From contig NC_047076.1 in NCBI RefSeq assembly GCF_902459465.1, forward strand, positions 11,416,146 to 11,480,145: a stretch of DNA of 64,000 bases, read 5' to 3'. Shown piece by piece: positions 33,301-44,039 of this stretch; within the stretch, counting starts at the first letter, position 1; each line of letters opens with the position of its first letter. The position numbers and the translations under genes were made by a program. The DNA comes from Asterias rubens. Lineage: Eukaryota; Echinodermata; Asteroidea; Forcipulatida; Asteriidae. The notes under the pieces are model-generated. The model was not told the DNA's origin, searched no databases, and saw only the letters and a list, made by a program, of their open reading frames with translations.

Positions 33301-33848
33301 AAAACTCCTGAAGATGAGTCTAATGTTCGAAAAGTCGAGACCACACCGGTTTAAAACACAGATAAGCTTAACACTCAGACAAGTTGACTATTTATTTTCA
33401 GTTTCTACCTACCTTTAAAGGCAGTGTGATCACTCAAAATAATTATTAGCACAAGACCTTAATTGGTAACGAGAAATGGGGAGAGGTTGATAGTATAAAA
33501 CATTGTGAGAAACGGCTTCCTCTGAAGTATTAAGTTTTTGAGAAATAAGCAATTTTCCACGAATTTGATTTCGAGACCTCAGAATTAGATTTTGAGGTCT
33601 CGAAATCAAGCATCTGAAAGCACACAAGTGTGTTTTTTCTTCCATTATTATCTCGCAACTTCGACGACCAATTGACCTCAAATTTTCACAGGTTTGTTAT
33701 TTTACACAAAGTGAGAATACTGGTACTTGACTGTTACCAATAAGTTACATAAGACTTACGTATCCTCAGGCACGTCGGATTGTTTCGGACAACATGTTAC
33801 ACTTGTCCAGAGAGTCACGAAGACGACGATTGAACGGAACACAGCCAT
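30189..33848 (-). CDS. Unrecognised small secreted Cys-rich protein, copy A
   Basis: Function unknown. Four coding exons: 33848-33760, 32728-32585, 30875-30711 and 30348-30189, every junction phase 2, giving 185 residues. It starts MAVFRSIVVFVTLWTSVTCC, a plausible signal peptide with a hydrophobic core and a Cys pair near the end. Then follow a second CC, a VCFYY...CVVC block, SCCT, NEYLI, a YDLAPL segment, and a final CW...GFLYVVDE before TAG. The paralogue 8 kb upstream (copy B) has the same exon phases and the same conserved residues, which is good evidence for a real gene. Probably extracellular and disulphide-bonded (inference). Its first intron holds MITEs and a POU-octamer minisatellite. 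Confidence 0.82.
30711..30875 (-). CDS. Copy A exon 3
   Basis: Encodes EVRSCCTDSAPKNGD, then NEYLILYNANKGVYDLAPL, ending PDANG. Donor GTAAGT, phase 2 in and out. CC, NEYLI and Y-x-L-x-PL are shared with copy B. Confidence 0.83.
30915..31126. repeat. 53-bp minisatellite with octamer sites
   Basis: AAATATTCAAATTATGCAAA starts units at 30915, 30968, 31021 and 31074, period 53. A degenerate fifth ATTATGCAAATCAT lies at about 31188. ATGCAAAT is the POU octamer. Confidence 0.9.
31278..31662 (+). mobile_element. M1 MITE in secreted gene A intron
   Basis: TAAAGGCAGTGGACACTCTT start, GAGACCTCAGATTTAGAAAT centre, GTCCAGTGTCTTTA end. Confidence 0.82.
31745..32000 (+). mobile_element. M1-like fragment
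   Basis: Shares GTATAAAACATTGTGAGAAA and CGGCTCCCTCTGAAGTAACG with M1. Both termini are missing. Confidence 0.6.
32004..32394. mobile_element. M3 foldback MITE in secreted gene A intron
   Basis: Same ends and the same central ATTTATGGGAGTCAAATTTT hairpin as the copy at 22.2 kb. Confidence 0.9.
32450..32575 (-). mobile_element. Second SINE family fragment
   Basis: - strand GGGTTCGAATCCCACCCGAG and CACAGGACTCGGGAAAGTAC. Ends in a T-rich tract adjoining secreted gene A exon 2. Confidence 0.6.
32585..32728 (-). CDS. Copy A exon 2: Cys-rich module
   Basis: Begins C|TGC TGC after a CTGTATTGTCAG acceptor and ends AA|GTAAGA. Encodes CCQKWSSG... then VVCFYYTNSACVVC. Copy B has the counterpart VCYYYKTSNCMVC in an exon of the same phase, which supports the exon despite no open reading frame of notable length. 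Confidence 0.78.
33416..33750 (+). mobile_element. M1 MITE in secreted gene A, partial
   Basis: TAAAGGCAGTGTGATCACTC start, GAGACCTCAGAATTAGATTT centre. The right end stops close to the signal-peptide exon. Confidence 0.72.
33760..33848 (-). CDS. Copy A exon: start codon and signal peptide
   Basis: ATG at 33848-33846, hydrophobic core FRSIVVFVTLW, then CCPKQSDVPEDT split by the GTAAGT donor, phase 2 out. Confidence 0.8.
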
Positions 33849-34304
33849 GGCTTGCAACCGGATCCTCTACCGCATCAGACGTAAACAACAGCAACAACAA
33901 CAACAAAAGCAAATGAAGAAGAAAGGTGTTATCAAAATTATAGTTAAAATTTGCGATTTGTGTCAGCGGTCCCATTCATCCATCAACATAATAGAACCGT
34001 TTACGTGGATCAAGTTTTGGAGAATTTGTTTGCACTAGTCACGACAAAATCAACGAAAGGCAAATTGAACGATTATGATTTGATAACGAGTCAGTTCTGG
34101 TCTGCCATTATGAACACCAAAACAACCAAAAACACAAACTAACATCCCCCACCACCCCCAGAAAAAATTGATAAAACTTAGCTTTAATTGGAGAGTATAC
34201 TCCGAGTTTTTGTTTTCTTATAATGCTTTCATTTTGCTGTTAAGCGCTTCGAGGAATGCTAAATCGTATTGCGCTATATACATACTGTTTATTGTTGTTA
34301 TTAT

Positions 34305-34542
<238 letters not shown>

Positions 34543-34769
34543 AAGTCAGGCCATTAACTATCTTTATGCATTTACTAAACCATGGTTACAGTCTGGTTGC
34601 AGGTTGGTATGCACTTTGCAATCACTCTATAGGGGCCGAGGTTGCTCAAGTTTTCCTCAATGCTCAAACTTAAGGGTGCAATAACTTCAAGTACCACTAC
34701 TTTCTTCTAAAATTGTATGCACACGTAATGTAATAATAACTACAACATCCATTGAGCAATCAGGGGGTC

Positions 34770-34955
34770 GATTTCACAAAGAGTTAGGACTCGTCTTATC
34801 TCGAGTTAGGACCAGTAAATTTTAGGACGAGTAAATCGTCCTAACTGAAGATTAATCTTAATGTATACATACTACAGTGCAGGGTTGGGACTCATCCTAA
34901 GTCATAAGATTAATAATCTTAAGTTAGGAAGAGTTTTGTTAAATCGACGGCACAG
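34770..34955. mobile_element. M10 element upstream of secreted gene A
   Basis: GTCGATTTCACAAAGAGTTA start and GAGTTTTGTTAAATCGACGG end, with several GTCCTAACT/AGTTAGGAC arms. Confidence 0.75.
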
Positions 34956-34992
34956 AAGTACTTATTATGGAGAATTAAAATGAACAGCCTAC

Positions 34993-35081
34993 CTGTTTAA
35001 CACAACACAGATGTTATCAAGTTGACAGCTTCAGTTGTCACCACACTCTTGATTGTCACTGCGTAGGTTTAGGTGTTTATA
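34993..35081 (-). promoter_or_regulatory. Probable TATA box and 5' UTR exon of copy A
   Basis: On the - strand TATAAA lies at 35081-35076, and about 25-30 nt further a short non-coding stretch ends in AAACAG|GTAGGC (donor at 34992). This is placed correctly for a leader exon spliced to the signal-peptide exon. Inferred from signals only. Confidence 0.4.
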
Positions 35082-35853
35082 CCAAAACAACCTTCCCTTA
35101 AATGAGTCTGTACACACAATAAGTGTGCTTTTAAGTGGAAAGTCTGACCTTTATGGTCTGACCTTTACCAAAACAACCTCTCTTCAATAGAGTTTGTATG
35201 CAATGCACTGTGCCTCCAAGCGTGGAGAGTCTGGGTTCAAACATAGGTGTATCAAAGTGTGTTAGATTTAACACTGTGATCTCTGCAAACACAATCACCT
35301 TGGTGTTTAACAACCGTTGGTGCTTTTTGATTTGCTCTAATACAAGATCCTCAGTACAAATGTTAGCACCCGTCTTTTGCAGTGCAGTTGTCCTACAGGT
35401 GAACAATGCATTGCTGTTCGATCAGGAACCGGACCAATACATGTCCTAATTAATTTAATAAATAATTGCCAGGTAAAATGCGGGAAGCATTCAGTTTTTG
35501 CATTTGATTATTTATTTACGGTCTACCACGATAACATTTTCATTAAAAAAAAACATTAAAAAAAAACAGTTGGCCATTTAAATTAAAAGCAAACTACAAT
35601 GCTGTCACTTAGGTATACCATTTCTAAGATGTATTGTAAAATAACAAGCAACGGAAGACGACACCCGACGATGCGCACCGCACTTACACCCGCCTACCCT
35701 GTCCGCACCTTTGAACCTCACATCATTTTACATGGCCTACATGGTTTTTCTGAAGATTCCCAGTTAAATCCGAGGTTACAAGTCATGTGTACATTGTACA
35801 TAAACCCCCTTTTTCTTTTCCTTACAGATTTTTTACAATAACGATTAAGCCTT
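35082..35853. other. No recognised gene
   Basis: Overlapping 80-90 codon frames on both strands at 35131-35449 have no family features. A simple direct repeat TCTGACCTTTA occurs twice near 35142. Confidence 0.5.
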
Positions 35854-36222
35854 AAAGGCACTATACACGTTTAGTAATTGTCAAAGACCAGTGTTCTCAC
35901 TTGGTGTATCCCATCATAAGCATAAAATCACAAGCCTGTGCAAATTTGGGCTCAATCGGTCATCAAAGTTGCAAGAAAATGATGAAAGAAAAAACACCAT
36001 TGCTTGCACGTATTTGTGTGCTTTCGGATAGGAATAAAGACTTCTAGCTAGAAGTCTTTTATTATTTTAGTGTGAAATTACCTATTTTTTCAAAAACTAC
36101 AATACTTCAGAGGGAGTCGTTTCCCACAATGTTTTATACTATCAACAGCTCTCCAATACCAAGTCAATTTTTTTTAAGTTAATATTTGTTTTGAGTAATT
36201 ACCAAACGTGTACCTTTCCGTT
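35854..36222 (+). mobile_element. M2 MITE
   Basis: TAAAGGCACTATACACGTTT start, same central palindrome, ACGTGTACCTTTCCGTTA end. Confidence 0.85.
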
Positions 36223-36382
36223 AACCTCCGAACAACACTTCTCAAAAATCAAAGTTCAAAATATATTAATTTAAAGTTTATTAGCCGAGTATTGTTTGAC
36301 CCCCACAAAGTTATTCTTTGTTCAACTTGGACACCACGGAAGAATTATTGGGTAAAGAAAATAACAGAATAACAACATCAGG

Positions 36383-37632
36383 TCGTGTAAAATGACCTAG
36401 AAACGACGTAAGTGGAGATCTTTTGTTTCCGAAGGTCGCAAGGCCACTACACATAACAAAATAATACATTATTGAAAAGACTTTCTCCGTGCACTTTTGC
36501 ACTGATTTCTGTATTCATAGTTTTTCTAAATGGTTTTTAAGAAAGCAATTTTTTTTACATTGAAAGGTGTTTTAAGAGCCGGGCAGTGTTCAAAATATTA
36601 TGTGACGTCATCAGTCCAAGGACTGTGCCCAACTTCAAAGAGATGCCTATAAACAAGCGGCCGATTTGTGCGCATATTCCCCAAAACAATAAGAAGACAG
36701 TATGTAATGATACTTTGCAGGGCAGACTTATAAAACAAAGGTCTAATGACATTATTAAGTAAACGCTCCTTGGGTTAAAATGTTTGGGCATAAATTTGAT
36801 GGCTTTAAACAGTTAGGCCTACCACATTACTTACAAGTGAAATAATTCTCAAAATGCTTAACTATACATGGTGTTACCGCAAACTTTTCTATATCTTACT
36901 TCCACCATGCAAAGTTTCAAATCCTACTTAACTATACATCGAAAGCTGCATTAATTGGTCATTAGTTTAAAGAGTGATTCCAAACGTATAGCTTCTCTTA
37001 AAGGCAGTCGTGTAAAATGACCTAGAAACGACGTAAGTGGAGATCTTTTGTTTCCGAAGGTCGCAAGGCCACTACACATAACAAAATAATACATTATTGA
37101 AAAGACTTTCTCCGTGCACTTTTGCACTGATTTCTGTATTCATAGTTTTTCTAAATGGTTTTTAAGAAAGCAATTTTTTTTACATTGAAAGGTGTTTTAA
37201 GAGCCGGGCAGTGTTCAAAATATTATGTGACGTCATCAGTCCAAGGACTGTGCCCAACTTCATAGAGATGCCTATAAACAAGCGGCCGATTTGTGCGCAT
37301 ATTCCCCAAAACAATAAGAAGACAGTATGTAATGATACTTTGCAGGGCAGACTTATAAAACAAAGGTCTAATGACATTATTAAGTAAACGCTCCTTGGGT
37401 TAAAATGTTTGGGCATAAATTTGATGGCTTTAAACAGTTAGGCCTACCACATTACTTACAAGTGAAATAATTCTCAAAATGCTTAACTATACATGGTGTT
37501 ACCGCAAACTTTTCTATATCTTACTTCCACCATGCAAAGTTTCAAATCCTACTTAACTATACATCGAAAGCTGCATTAATTGGTCATTAGTTTAAAGAGT
37601 GATTCCAAACGTATAGCTGCTCTTAAAGGCAG
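36383..37632. repeat. Near-identical 625-bp tandem duplication
   Basis: Unit 36383-37007 repeats at 37008-37632 with about two visible differences (TCAAAGAG/TCATAGAG and GCTTCTC/GCTGCTC). The junction falls in the AAAGGCAG start of the M1 MITE at 37624. Confidence 0.95.
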
Positions 37633-38009
37633 TGAACACTATTGGTTATTACGCAAAATAATTATTAGCATAAAAACTTTCTTGGTGATGAGTAAAGGGG
37701 AGAGGTTGATGGTATAAAACATTTTGAGAAACGGCACCCTCTGAAGTGCCATAGTTTCAGAAAAAGAAGTAATTTTCCACGAATTTGATTTCGAGACCTC
37801 AGATTTGGAACTTGAGGTCTCGAAATCAACCATCTAAACGCACACACCTTCGTGTGACAAGGGTGTGTTTTTCTTTCATTATCATCTCGCAAGTTCGATG
37901 ACCAATTGAGCTCAATATGTCACAGGTTTGTTATTTTATGTATTATGTTGAGATACACCAACTATGAAGGCTAGTCCTTGACAATTACCAATAGTGTCCA
38001 CTGCCTTTA
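37624..38009 (+). mobile_element. M1 MITE
   Basis: TAAAGGCAGTGAACACTATT start and AATAGTGTCCACTGCCTTTA end. The first bases are the right breakpoint of the 625-bp tandem duplication. Confidence 0.82.
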
Positions 38010-38294
38010 AGACACTGGACATCTTTGGTAATAAGATACAAAGACCATTCTCACTTGGTGTATCTCTAAGTTTGCATTCAACTGGTCATCGAAGTTGCAA
38101 GAGAATAATGGGGAAAAAGGGCTTGCGCTGATGACGTCGTTTGATACTTTTGTGATATTCTCAAAACCTATAATGTTACTTCAGAGTGATAAGCCGTTTC
38201 TCCCAATGATTTGTAATATCAGCAGCTCGTTAACAAGTAAGTTCTAATACCAACAACTATATTGAGTCATTACCAGTAGTGTTCAGTGTCTTTT
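38010..38294 (+). mobile_element. Diverged M1/M2-related element
   Basis: AGACACTGGACATCTTTGGT start and GTGTTCAGTGTCTTTTA end, with a shortened body. Abuts the previous M1. Confidence 0.6.
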
Positions 38295-38433
38295 ATAGAA
38301 CGAAATCAATGGTCTAGTCCACGGTGTTGGAGGGTTGGAGGTCTCGAGGCCGGCCTCCCCCTCGACCTCGCAGACCCATGATGACTCCCCCTCTGCCCTG
38401 GCCACGAAGGTCATGGACTCAACTACAACACTG

Positions 38434-38593
38434 CTAGTCAACCACATACAGAAACCCTCGAAATTCAAAGAAATCATTGAGGAATGAACCTTCATCAATC
38501 ACGATTCTCATGTCATCCCAGCAGGAATTGTCATTCAAAACGGTGACCCCCAATTGGCTGCTAGATGTAGCCGTGTTAATACTCCAGTCAAAC
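38434..38593 (-). CDS. Copy B exon 4: C-terminus
   Basis: Acceptor TTTCTAG, then FDWSINTATSSSQLGVTV, NDNSCWDD, EGSFLNDFFEFRGFLYVVD and TAG. Same length (160 nt) and phase as the last exon of copy A. Confidence 0.8.
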
Positions 38594-41429
38594 CTAGAAA
38601 CAACCAGTGCAAAAAAAAAACAGTAAACCATATTTCCATTTTGATTTTTGAGGTATGGTGGCCATTAGTCATATCCCTAGTAATGAAATAGCAAATGATC
38701 CCGACTTAAACCAAACTAACCGCGATCGGGACCTACTACAAATAAAAATCACAACTGCGTTTATAATCGCACAGATCGGCCGTGTGTTGAGATGTTTCAC
38801 AAACAGTTGACGCCCGCATTAAACCGAGGACGTTGGTTATCAGCGCTCGTGTGAAAAGGGCTTAAATAAGAAGTGGGTATTCAGATATGTTTTATACGTA
38901 CCCGTTTTCGCCGGGCAAGCTGTAGGTCCCGTCAAGTTGCAATGGGTGTAACTCGTACCCACCACTACCGATTGTAAACACAGGAATCAGATATTCGTTC
39001 GCAATGATGTTTGTGACGTCACCAACAGGTAAGGGCTGAGTGCAGCATTTCTTCTCCTGGAGGCTTGGATACATGAAATTGAAACAAAAACAGGACACAA
39101 TTAATGTTAAAGAGCTTTGTAATCTAAACCCCTCTCGTAAACCAGCGTCCACGACCAAGCTAGTATTGGCCCAAGACGTTGGTGATAGATCCCGTACGCT
39201 TCATTCGGTTCCAGCGCCTCATGGCATTCCGTCACGGACATCGTGGCTTAAGGGAGCTGACATGGATTGTGTAACCGCGGAGCGACTAGTATACAAATAT
39301 TGACAGCTTCGAGTATGGTTAAAACTATGACTCCCGACTCCCGATGTGATCCCGGAGCGTTCTATTTTGAAAATTTAACGCTACGGGGATCACCGAGGGA
39401 GTCATAGTTTTAACCATTGCACGAGTAAAAGCAGTCAATATTTGTGTTATAACACCCCAAACATTTCTAAATACTGTACTATTAAGTTACAGACCTGAAT
39501 GCTACAATCCACGGACGACGCGAATACAGATTGCAAAAACTGTTACTGTGCTGCATGTTGTGTCGTGCAATCCAAAATGGTTACAGACTATTAATTTATC
39601 CTCGGACCCGCAACGGACGTCTGGGTACTGCACGCCGTGTGATAGTCTTCGGACTAGCGCACGGCAAACCGATGCACTATCACACGGCCGTCGTTTAGCA
39701 AAACTAAGACATGTCATGTGACGCGCTCTAAACCAATGAAGAGGCAGAATATTTGTAAGGGGTGTTATAATACCGGAGACCACACGCTCAAGTGGCGAAC
39801 CCAACTTGAGTGAGGGCCTACTTTAAGATGGTATTTTGTTAAGGCCTTCGTCAATTGGAGAGCCGCGATACCAAGCGACATGGAACGGGAGACCACGCAC
39901 GCGAGTGGCGAAGCAACGAGGGCCTTTTTTTTTTTTTAGTCGTGTTCTCCCATTCCGATCGTTTTGGATCGCAGCTCTCCAAGCTACAAAGGCTTTGACA
40001 AAGGACTAATAGCAATCCCATAGGTGTACACATAAAACATTATGGATAAACAACATTACACCCACCATTATGTGTGCACGCACAATCGCGCAGCAGCGGA
40101 CGAAGTGTAGCTGACAAACTACGTCACTTCGAAGCACATGCATAGACCAATCAAAACGCAGAGATTGAAACCTTACGTCACTACAAGTTTATCAACTGAA
40201 ATAATGGTATAGCGTCTTCATCATTGCAGATAATGACAGGGGACCAGGCTAAGAATTCTGCGTGCATTTTTTATCAGAAATTTCTGGGCGACAGGATTAA
40301 TTGGGGGGATACGTCCTCTATTGCATGGATATGACCCCCCCCCCCCTCTTAAATGGAAGGTACACGTTTGGTACTTACTCAAAACAATATTAACTTAAAA
40401 ACTGACTGGGTAGCGAGCATTGGAGAGCTGTTGATATTATAAAACATTGTTGGAAACGACTCCCTCTGAAGTAATGTAGTTTTTGAGAAAGAGGTTATTT
40501 CTCACTCAAATAATAAAAGACTTCTAGCTAGAAGTCTTTTATTCCTATCTGAAAGCAGACAAATTCGTCCAAAAAGGATGTTTTCTCTTTCATCATTTTC
40601 TCGCAACTTCGATGACCAATTGAGCCCAAATTTTCACAGGCTTGTTATTTTATGGTTATGATGGGATACACCAAGTGAGAACACTGGTATTTAACAAGTA
40701 CCAAACGTGTACCTTCCCTTTAAACCATGAAAAGATTGGAACAAATAGTATATTGTGTCAATCTTTTCATGGTCAGTTTCGCTTGAGTTTAGGTGCCATT
40801 GTTCAAAGTGGTGCCTGTAATTTTGCTATTGTGACCCACTATTATGCACCCATTATGTAGGTCACGGGGAGGATCCCGCACCTGCCTAGCCTAGAAGAGG
40901 CCATGAGGCCGACCTCGCAGCACCTAGGCCGGCCAACTTGAAGCAGACTTCGAGTCCCGGGCTGGGCAGCTGTGGCACTCGGCAGCAGAGCGCATTGGTT
41001 GGGCGGCTCTACGTCCCCCCCCCCCCCTCTGATGGATCAAGAGAATGATGATGATGATTATGTGGGTAAATCATTGGTTTGAGAAAAAAAAACACAAACC
41101 AAATATATAATTTTATTTGATACCTCGCCATGCATTGCCTCAAATTCTATATTATGGCAATCTTGTTATGGTCCATTTGGCTTGAGTGTGTAATTGTTTA
41201 ATAGTGTCTGTGATTTTGTTCCTTCGCCCAAGTATAGGGGATTCTAGATCATGTCAATAACTATACAAAACAAGCCAAATATTTGGAGTACCTTGGACCC
41301 TGACACACCATACAATTGGATGTTTTGTAGTAGTAACACACCGTGGATGACGGGTTGTCCGAAGGGCTTGATCCTCGGTTGCTGAACTCACTCGGCTCAT
41401 CTCGTGTGCCAACTAACCCCAAGCAACAG
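38434..41429 (-). CDS. Unrecognised small secreted Cys-rich protein, copy B (N-terminal exon not found)
   Basis: Paralogue of copy A. Exons 41429-41292, 39063-38902 and 38593-38434, all phase 2, about 152 residues plus a missing N-terminal exon. Seen: CCLGLVG start of the Cys module, VCYYYKTSNCMVC, then KKCCTQ, IIANEYLIPV, YELHPL, and finally NDNSCWDDMR with GFLYVVD and a TAG at 38436-38434. Conserved positions against A are CC, C..YY....C.VC, NEYLI, PL, CW and GFLYVVD, with low identity elsewhere, so the duplication is old. I could not find a signal-peptide exon between 41.43 and 41.94 kb, so this copy may use an unrecognised exon or have lost it. Confidence 0.72.
38902..39063 (-). CDS. Copy B exon 3
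   Basis: Encodes LQEKKCCTQPLPVGD, NEYLIPVFTIGSGGYELHPL and a GTYSLPGEN end. The acceptor at 39063 is preferred because it keeps phase 2. A stronger-looking AG at 39056 would break phase. Donor GTACGT. Confidence 0.75.
39290..39700 (-). mobile_element. Hairpin-bearing repeat, inverted relative to the copy at 42.8-43.2 kb
   Basis: Contains GGTTAAAACTATGACTCCCG / CGAGGGAGTCATAGTTTTAA hairpin, CACCCCAAACATTTCTAAAT and ACCTGAATGCTACAATCCAC, all found in reverse at 42.84-43.23 kb. Confidence 0.75.
40353..40722 (-). mobile_element. M2 MITE
   Basis: ATGGAAGGTACACGTTTGG start, central palindrome, ACGTGTACCTTCCCTTTA end. Confidence 0.85.
41292..41429 (-). CDS. Copy B exon: Cys-rich module
   Basis: Acceptor TTTTTTTTCAG, then C|TGT TGC, as in copy A. 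Ends CCA AG|GTACTC, phase 2. Encodes a Ser-rich linker and the VCYYYKTSNCMVCQG block. Confidence 0.75.
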
Positions 41430-41444
41430 CTGAAAAAAAATTTT

Positions 41445-41745
41445 AAAAACTAAAAAAGAGCTGTTTATAGTATAACGCAATGTGGGAAACGACTCCCTCT
41501 GGGGTAAGACAGTTTTTAAGAATGAGCCTTTCTCACTAAAATAAAGAATATACGAATCTGAAAAAGACTTTCTCCGGAATCTGAACGAAAGCACACATAC
41601 TTTCATTTATGAAACAATGGCGTTTTTCTCTTGTATTAATCCCTTGCAACCGCGATGACCAATCGAGCCCAAATTTTGGGACACACCAAGTTGAGAGACT
41701 GGTCTTTGGCAATAATTACCAAACGTGTCCAGTGCATTTTCCAAT
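41445..41745 (-). mobile_element. Diverged M2-type MITE
   Basis: AAAAGAGCTGTTTATAGTAT body and ACCAAACGTGTCCAGTGCAT end. Lies just upstream of secreted gene B exon 2. Confidence 0.6.
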
Positions 41746-41941
41746 CTGTCTGATAATACATTTGTATGTAACTGTACGTATTCACTCATACAACCAAACA
41801 ATTCTGAAAATTCTGCTGAATACAAAATTCTGCTTAACCAAAAATGTTATTAAAATCAATTAGGCCTAAGGAGCATGTCATTACACGAAACACACAGTAA
41901 GAAAGCACGTCAAGATACACCATTTTGAGTTTTCGTTTTAC

Positions 41942-42037
41942 CTGGTTGGAGATAAAACAGCCGAGTTGAGTTCCGTGTAGAGCTGAGGCGGATGACGATG
42001 TGAATGACGGACAAGCTTGGAGGCTGCTCCTTTTTAT
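41942..42037 (-). promoter_or_regulatory. Possible TATA box and 5' exon of copy B
   Basis: - strand ATAAAAA at 42037-42031 is followed by about 65-90 nt ending CAACCAG|GTAAAA (donor at 41941). The layout resembles the leader of copy A. An open frame crosses it, but it lacks a signal peptide and the phase does not fit the next exon. Confidence 0.3.
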
Positions 42038-42114
42038 CTGGCCAACAGGGCAAAGTGCCATTCCTTGTTTTGTCCAATAAGTACTCTGCGGGGCGTGATG
42101 TCTGGCCACTGGGA

Positions 42115-42290
42115 CCTAGCCACTTTTCGAAACCACGGCATCAGCTTTGGATTCTGCTTCAGGCTCCGTTCTCTCGTCTGAAGCCCATAGCGCGTACGCA
42201 AAGGACGCGCAATATTGTTAATCAACCGCGGGGCCAAGCTAGCCAGAGCTGATTCAAAAGCCGAAGCCGTCGTTTCGGAAAGGGCCCTAG
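42115..42290. mobile_element. M8 MITE
   Basis: CTAGCCACTTTTCGAAACCA start and GTTTCGGAAAGGGCCCTAG end. Same internal GCTCCGTTCTCTCGTCTGAA text as the copy at 27.8 kb. Confidence 0.8.
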
Positions 42291-42834
42291 TCTTGGTTCC
42301 AAGACCTTCTCATGGATTATTTCCCAGTAGCTCTAGACCAATCCGACGCGCACCGGGCGGGCAAGTGTTGAGCACCGCGCGCCATTTGCTGCGGTGTCTT
42401 CAACGCCTAGATTGTGCACAAACAGACACCGCAGTTGATAGTTTTCAATAGAGGGCGCTACCAATTTTGTTTCGTCGGATTGGTCTTTAGGTTCTTTATG
42501 TCTGTGGTCTTTACCATGCATGGGCAGCGCGCAGTATCGCCCGTTAGCTTTGCGCAAGTCTATTCTTGGTTTGATTTCTAGACATTCTTCAAGCAAACAA
42601 AATGAAATCAAAAAGAAAAGCGCGCCCTCTGTCGGGTTATCACGTTTACATCCTAGCGCCTTCTATGAACTCGGCCAACGATGTAGGGCATTAGCAAGTA
42701 CTAATGTCTCCTTGTTATATAAACTATTGACCGCCTGGTTCAATCTGCAGTATTCTGACGATGGAAGGATCGCTCCTAGCGCCCTCTATGAACTCGGCCA
42801 ATGAGAGGTCTCCATCGTGGTTTCGGTTTGTCGA

Positions 42835-43230
42835 GTCCGACAGACTAGCACACGGCGTGCAGTACCCAGACGTCCGTTGCGTGTACGAGGATGATAAATT
42901 AATAGTCTGTAACCATTTCGGATTGCACGACACACTACATGCAACACACACAGTAAGTAAAAGTGTTTGCAATCTGTATTCGCGTCGTCCGTGGATTGTA
43001 GCATTCAGGTCTGTAACTTAATAATAATAATAGTACAGTATTTAGAAATGTTTGGGGTGTTATAAAACAAATATTGACTGCTTTTACTCGTGCAATGGTT
43101 AAAAACTATGACTCCCGAGGTGTTCTCTGGAGCGTTCTATTTTCCCTCTCGCCTCGGGAAAATAGAACGCTCCGGGGATCACCTCGGGAGTCATAGTTTT
43201 AACCATAGCACTCGAAGCAGTCAATATTTG
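42835..43230 (+). mobile_element. Hairpin-bearing repeat, second copy
   Basis: GTCCGTGGATTGTAGCATTC, ATTTAGAAATGTTTGGGGTG, and a long hairpin 43095-43207 (ACTATGACTCCCGAGGTG ... CACCTCGGGAGTCATAGT). Confidence 0.78.
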
Positions 43231-43802
43231 TATAATATTGCACGGCTAATATCACTACCATTCGTCTTGTGTGTTCTATGTCACGCGCCAAGTTTACTTG
43301 AAGACAAATACGTTATCACACACCTGTATGTTGCGTGCTAGGTGGTGCCCTAAAGAGAAAGTCTTTCTTTGGAATTCCCGAAAAGCAAAACGTGTGCTCT
43401 CCTCTGCTCCCCCCAGGAATCAACTATGGAAATTGGAAAGTGTTTATTGAATTGAAGTGATTTGCATGAAGGTACCTGGGTTATTCGCTTGAATTTTACC
43501 TGACTAACTAGTACTACTACTGGCTCCTTAAATTGTGTTGGTTTAGATTGTTGATTATAAAAGTAAAACATGTTTATGGAGGAAGACAACATGCAACATT
43601 CATTTTAACAACACTCACTCACTTTGCAGCTCTGGATCTGGATATCTCCCAATGTAGGTTGCAGGTGTGTGGTGCATAGTGTGTAGTTGGTGTCCACTAG
43701 TTGACAATTACATCGTACGAAAATGCAATGTCAGATTTATATTACTTTCTTTACAAATCGGATGGCACTGACTTTTAGTTTCACTTCCAAAGTGTTTTGT
43801 TG

Positions 43803-43934
43803 GGAAAAGTTTCCGTATGGCGCCACCACTTTTTCATTCGAAATAGAATAATATAGTATCTAATTTACCTGATTGATATATCCCTTTTTGTAAAAATGAG
43901 TGAAAAAGTGGTGGCGCCATACGGAAAGTTATCC
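43803..43934 (+). mobile_element. M6 MITE (hAT-type, 132 bp)
   Basis: Same element and length, with 8-bp target duplication TTTTGTTG at 43795-43802 and 43935-43942. Confidence 0.92.
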
Positions 43935-44039
43935 TTTTGTTGTAATGTACTGTATCTGTATCTGTATTGGTCTCCGTACAAACACCTGGTGAGGTTGTCG
44001 TCGTACGTCGGGTAGGGGTCTAAACGCAACGCAGCTTGA

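Noticed and set aside
36555-37416. Two near-identical 78-codon - strand frames (MPKHFNPRSV...)
   Set aside because: Identical because of the 625-bp duplication; no splice or family support.
41834-42109. 91-codon - strand frame as the N-terminus of secreted gene B
   Set aside because: No signal peptide; the in-frame donor is phase 0 while the next exon needs phase 2.
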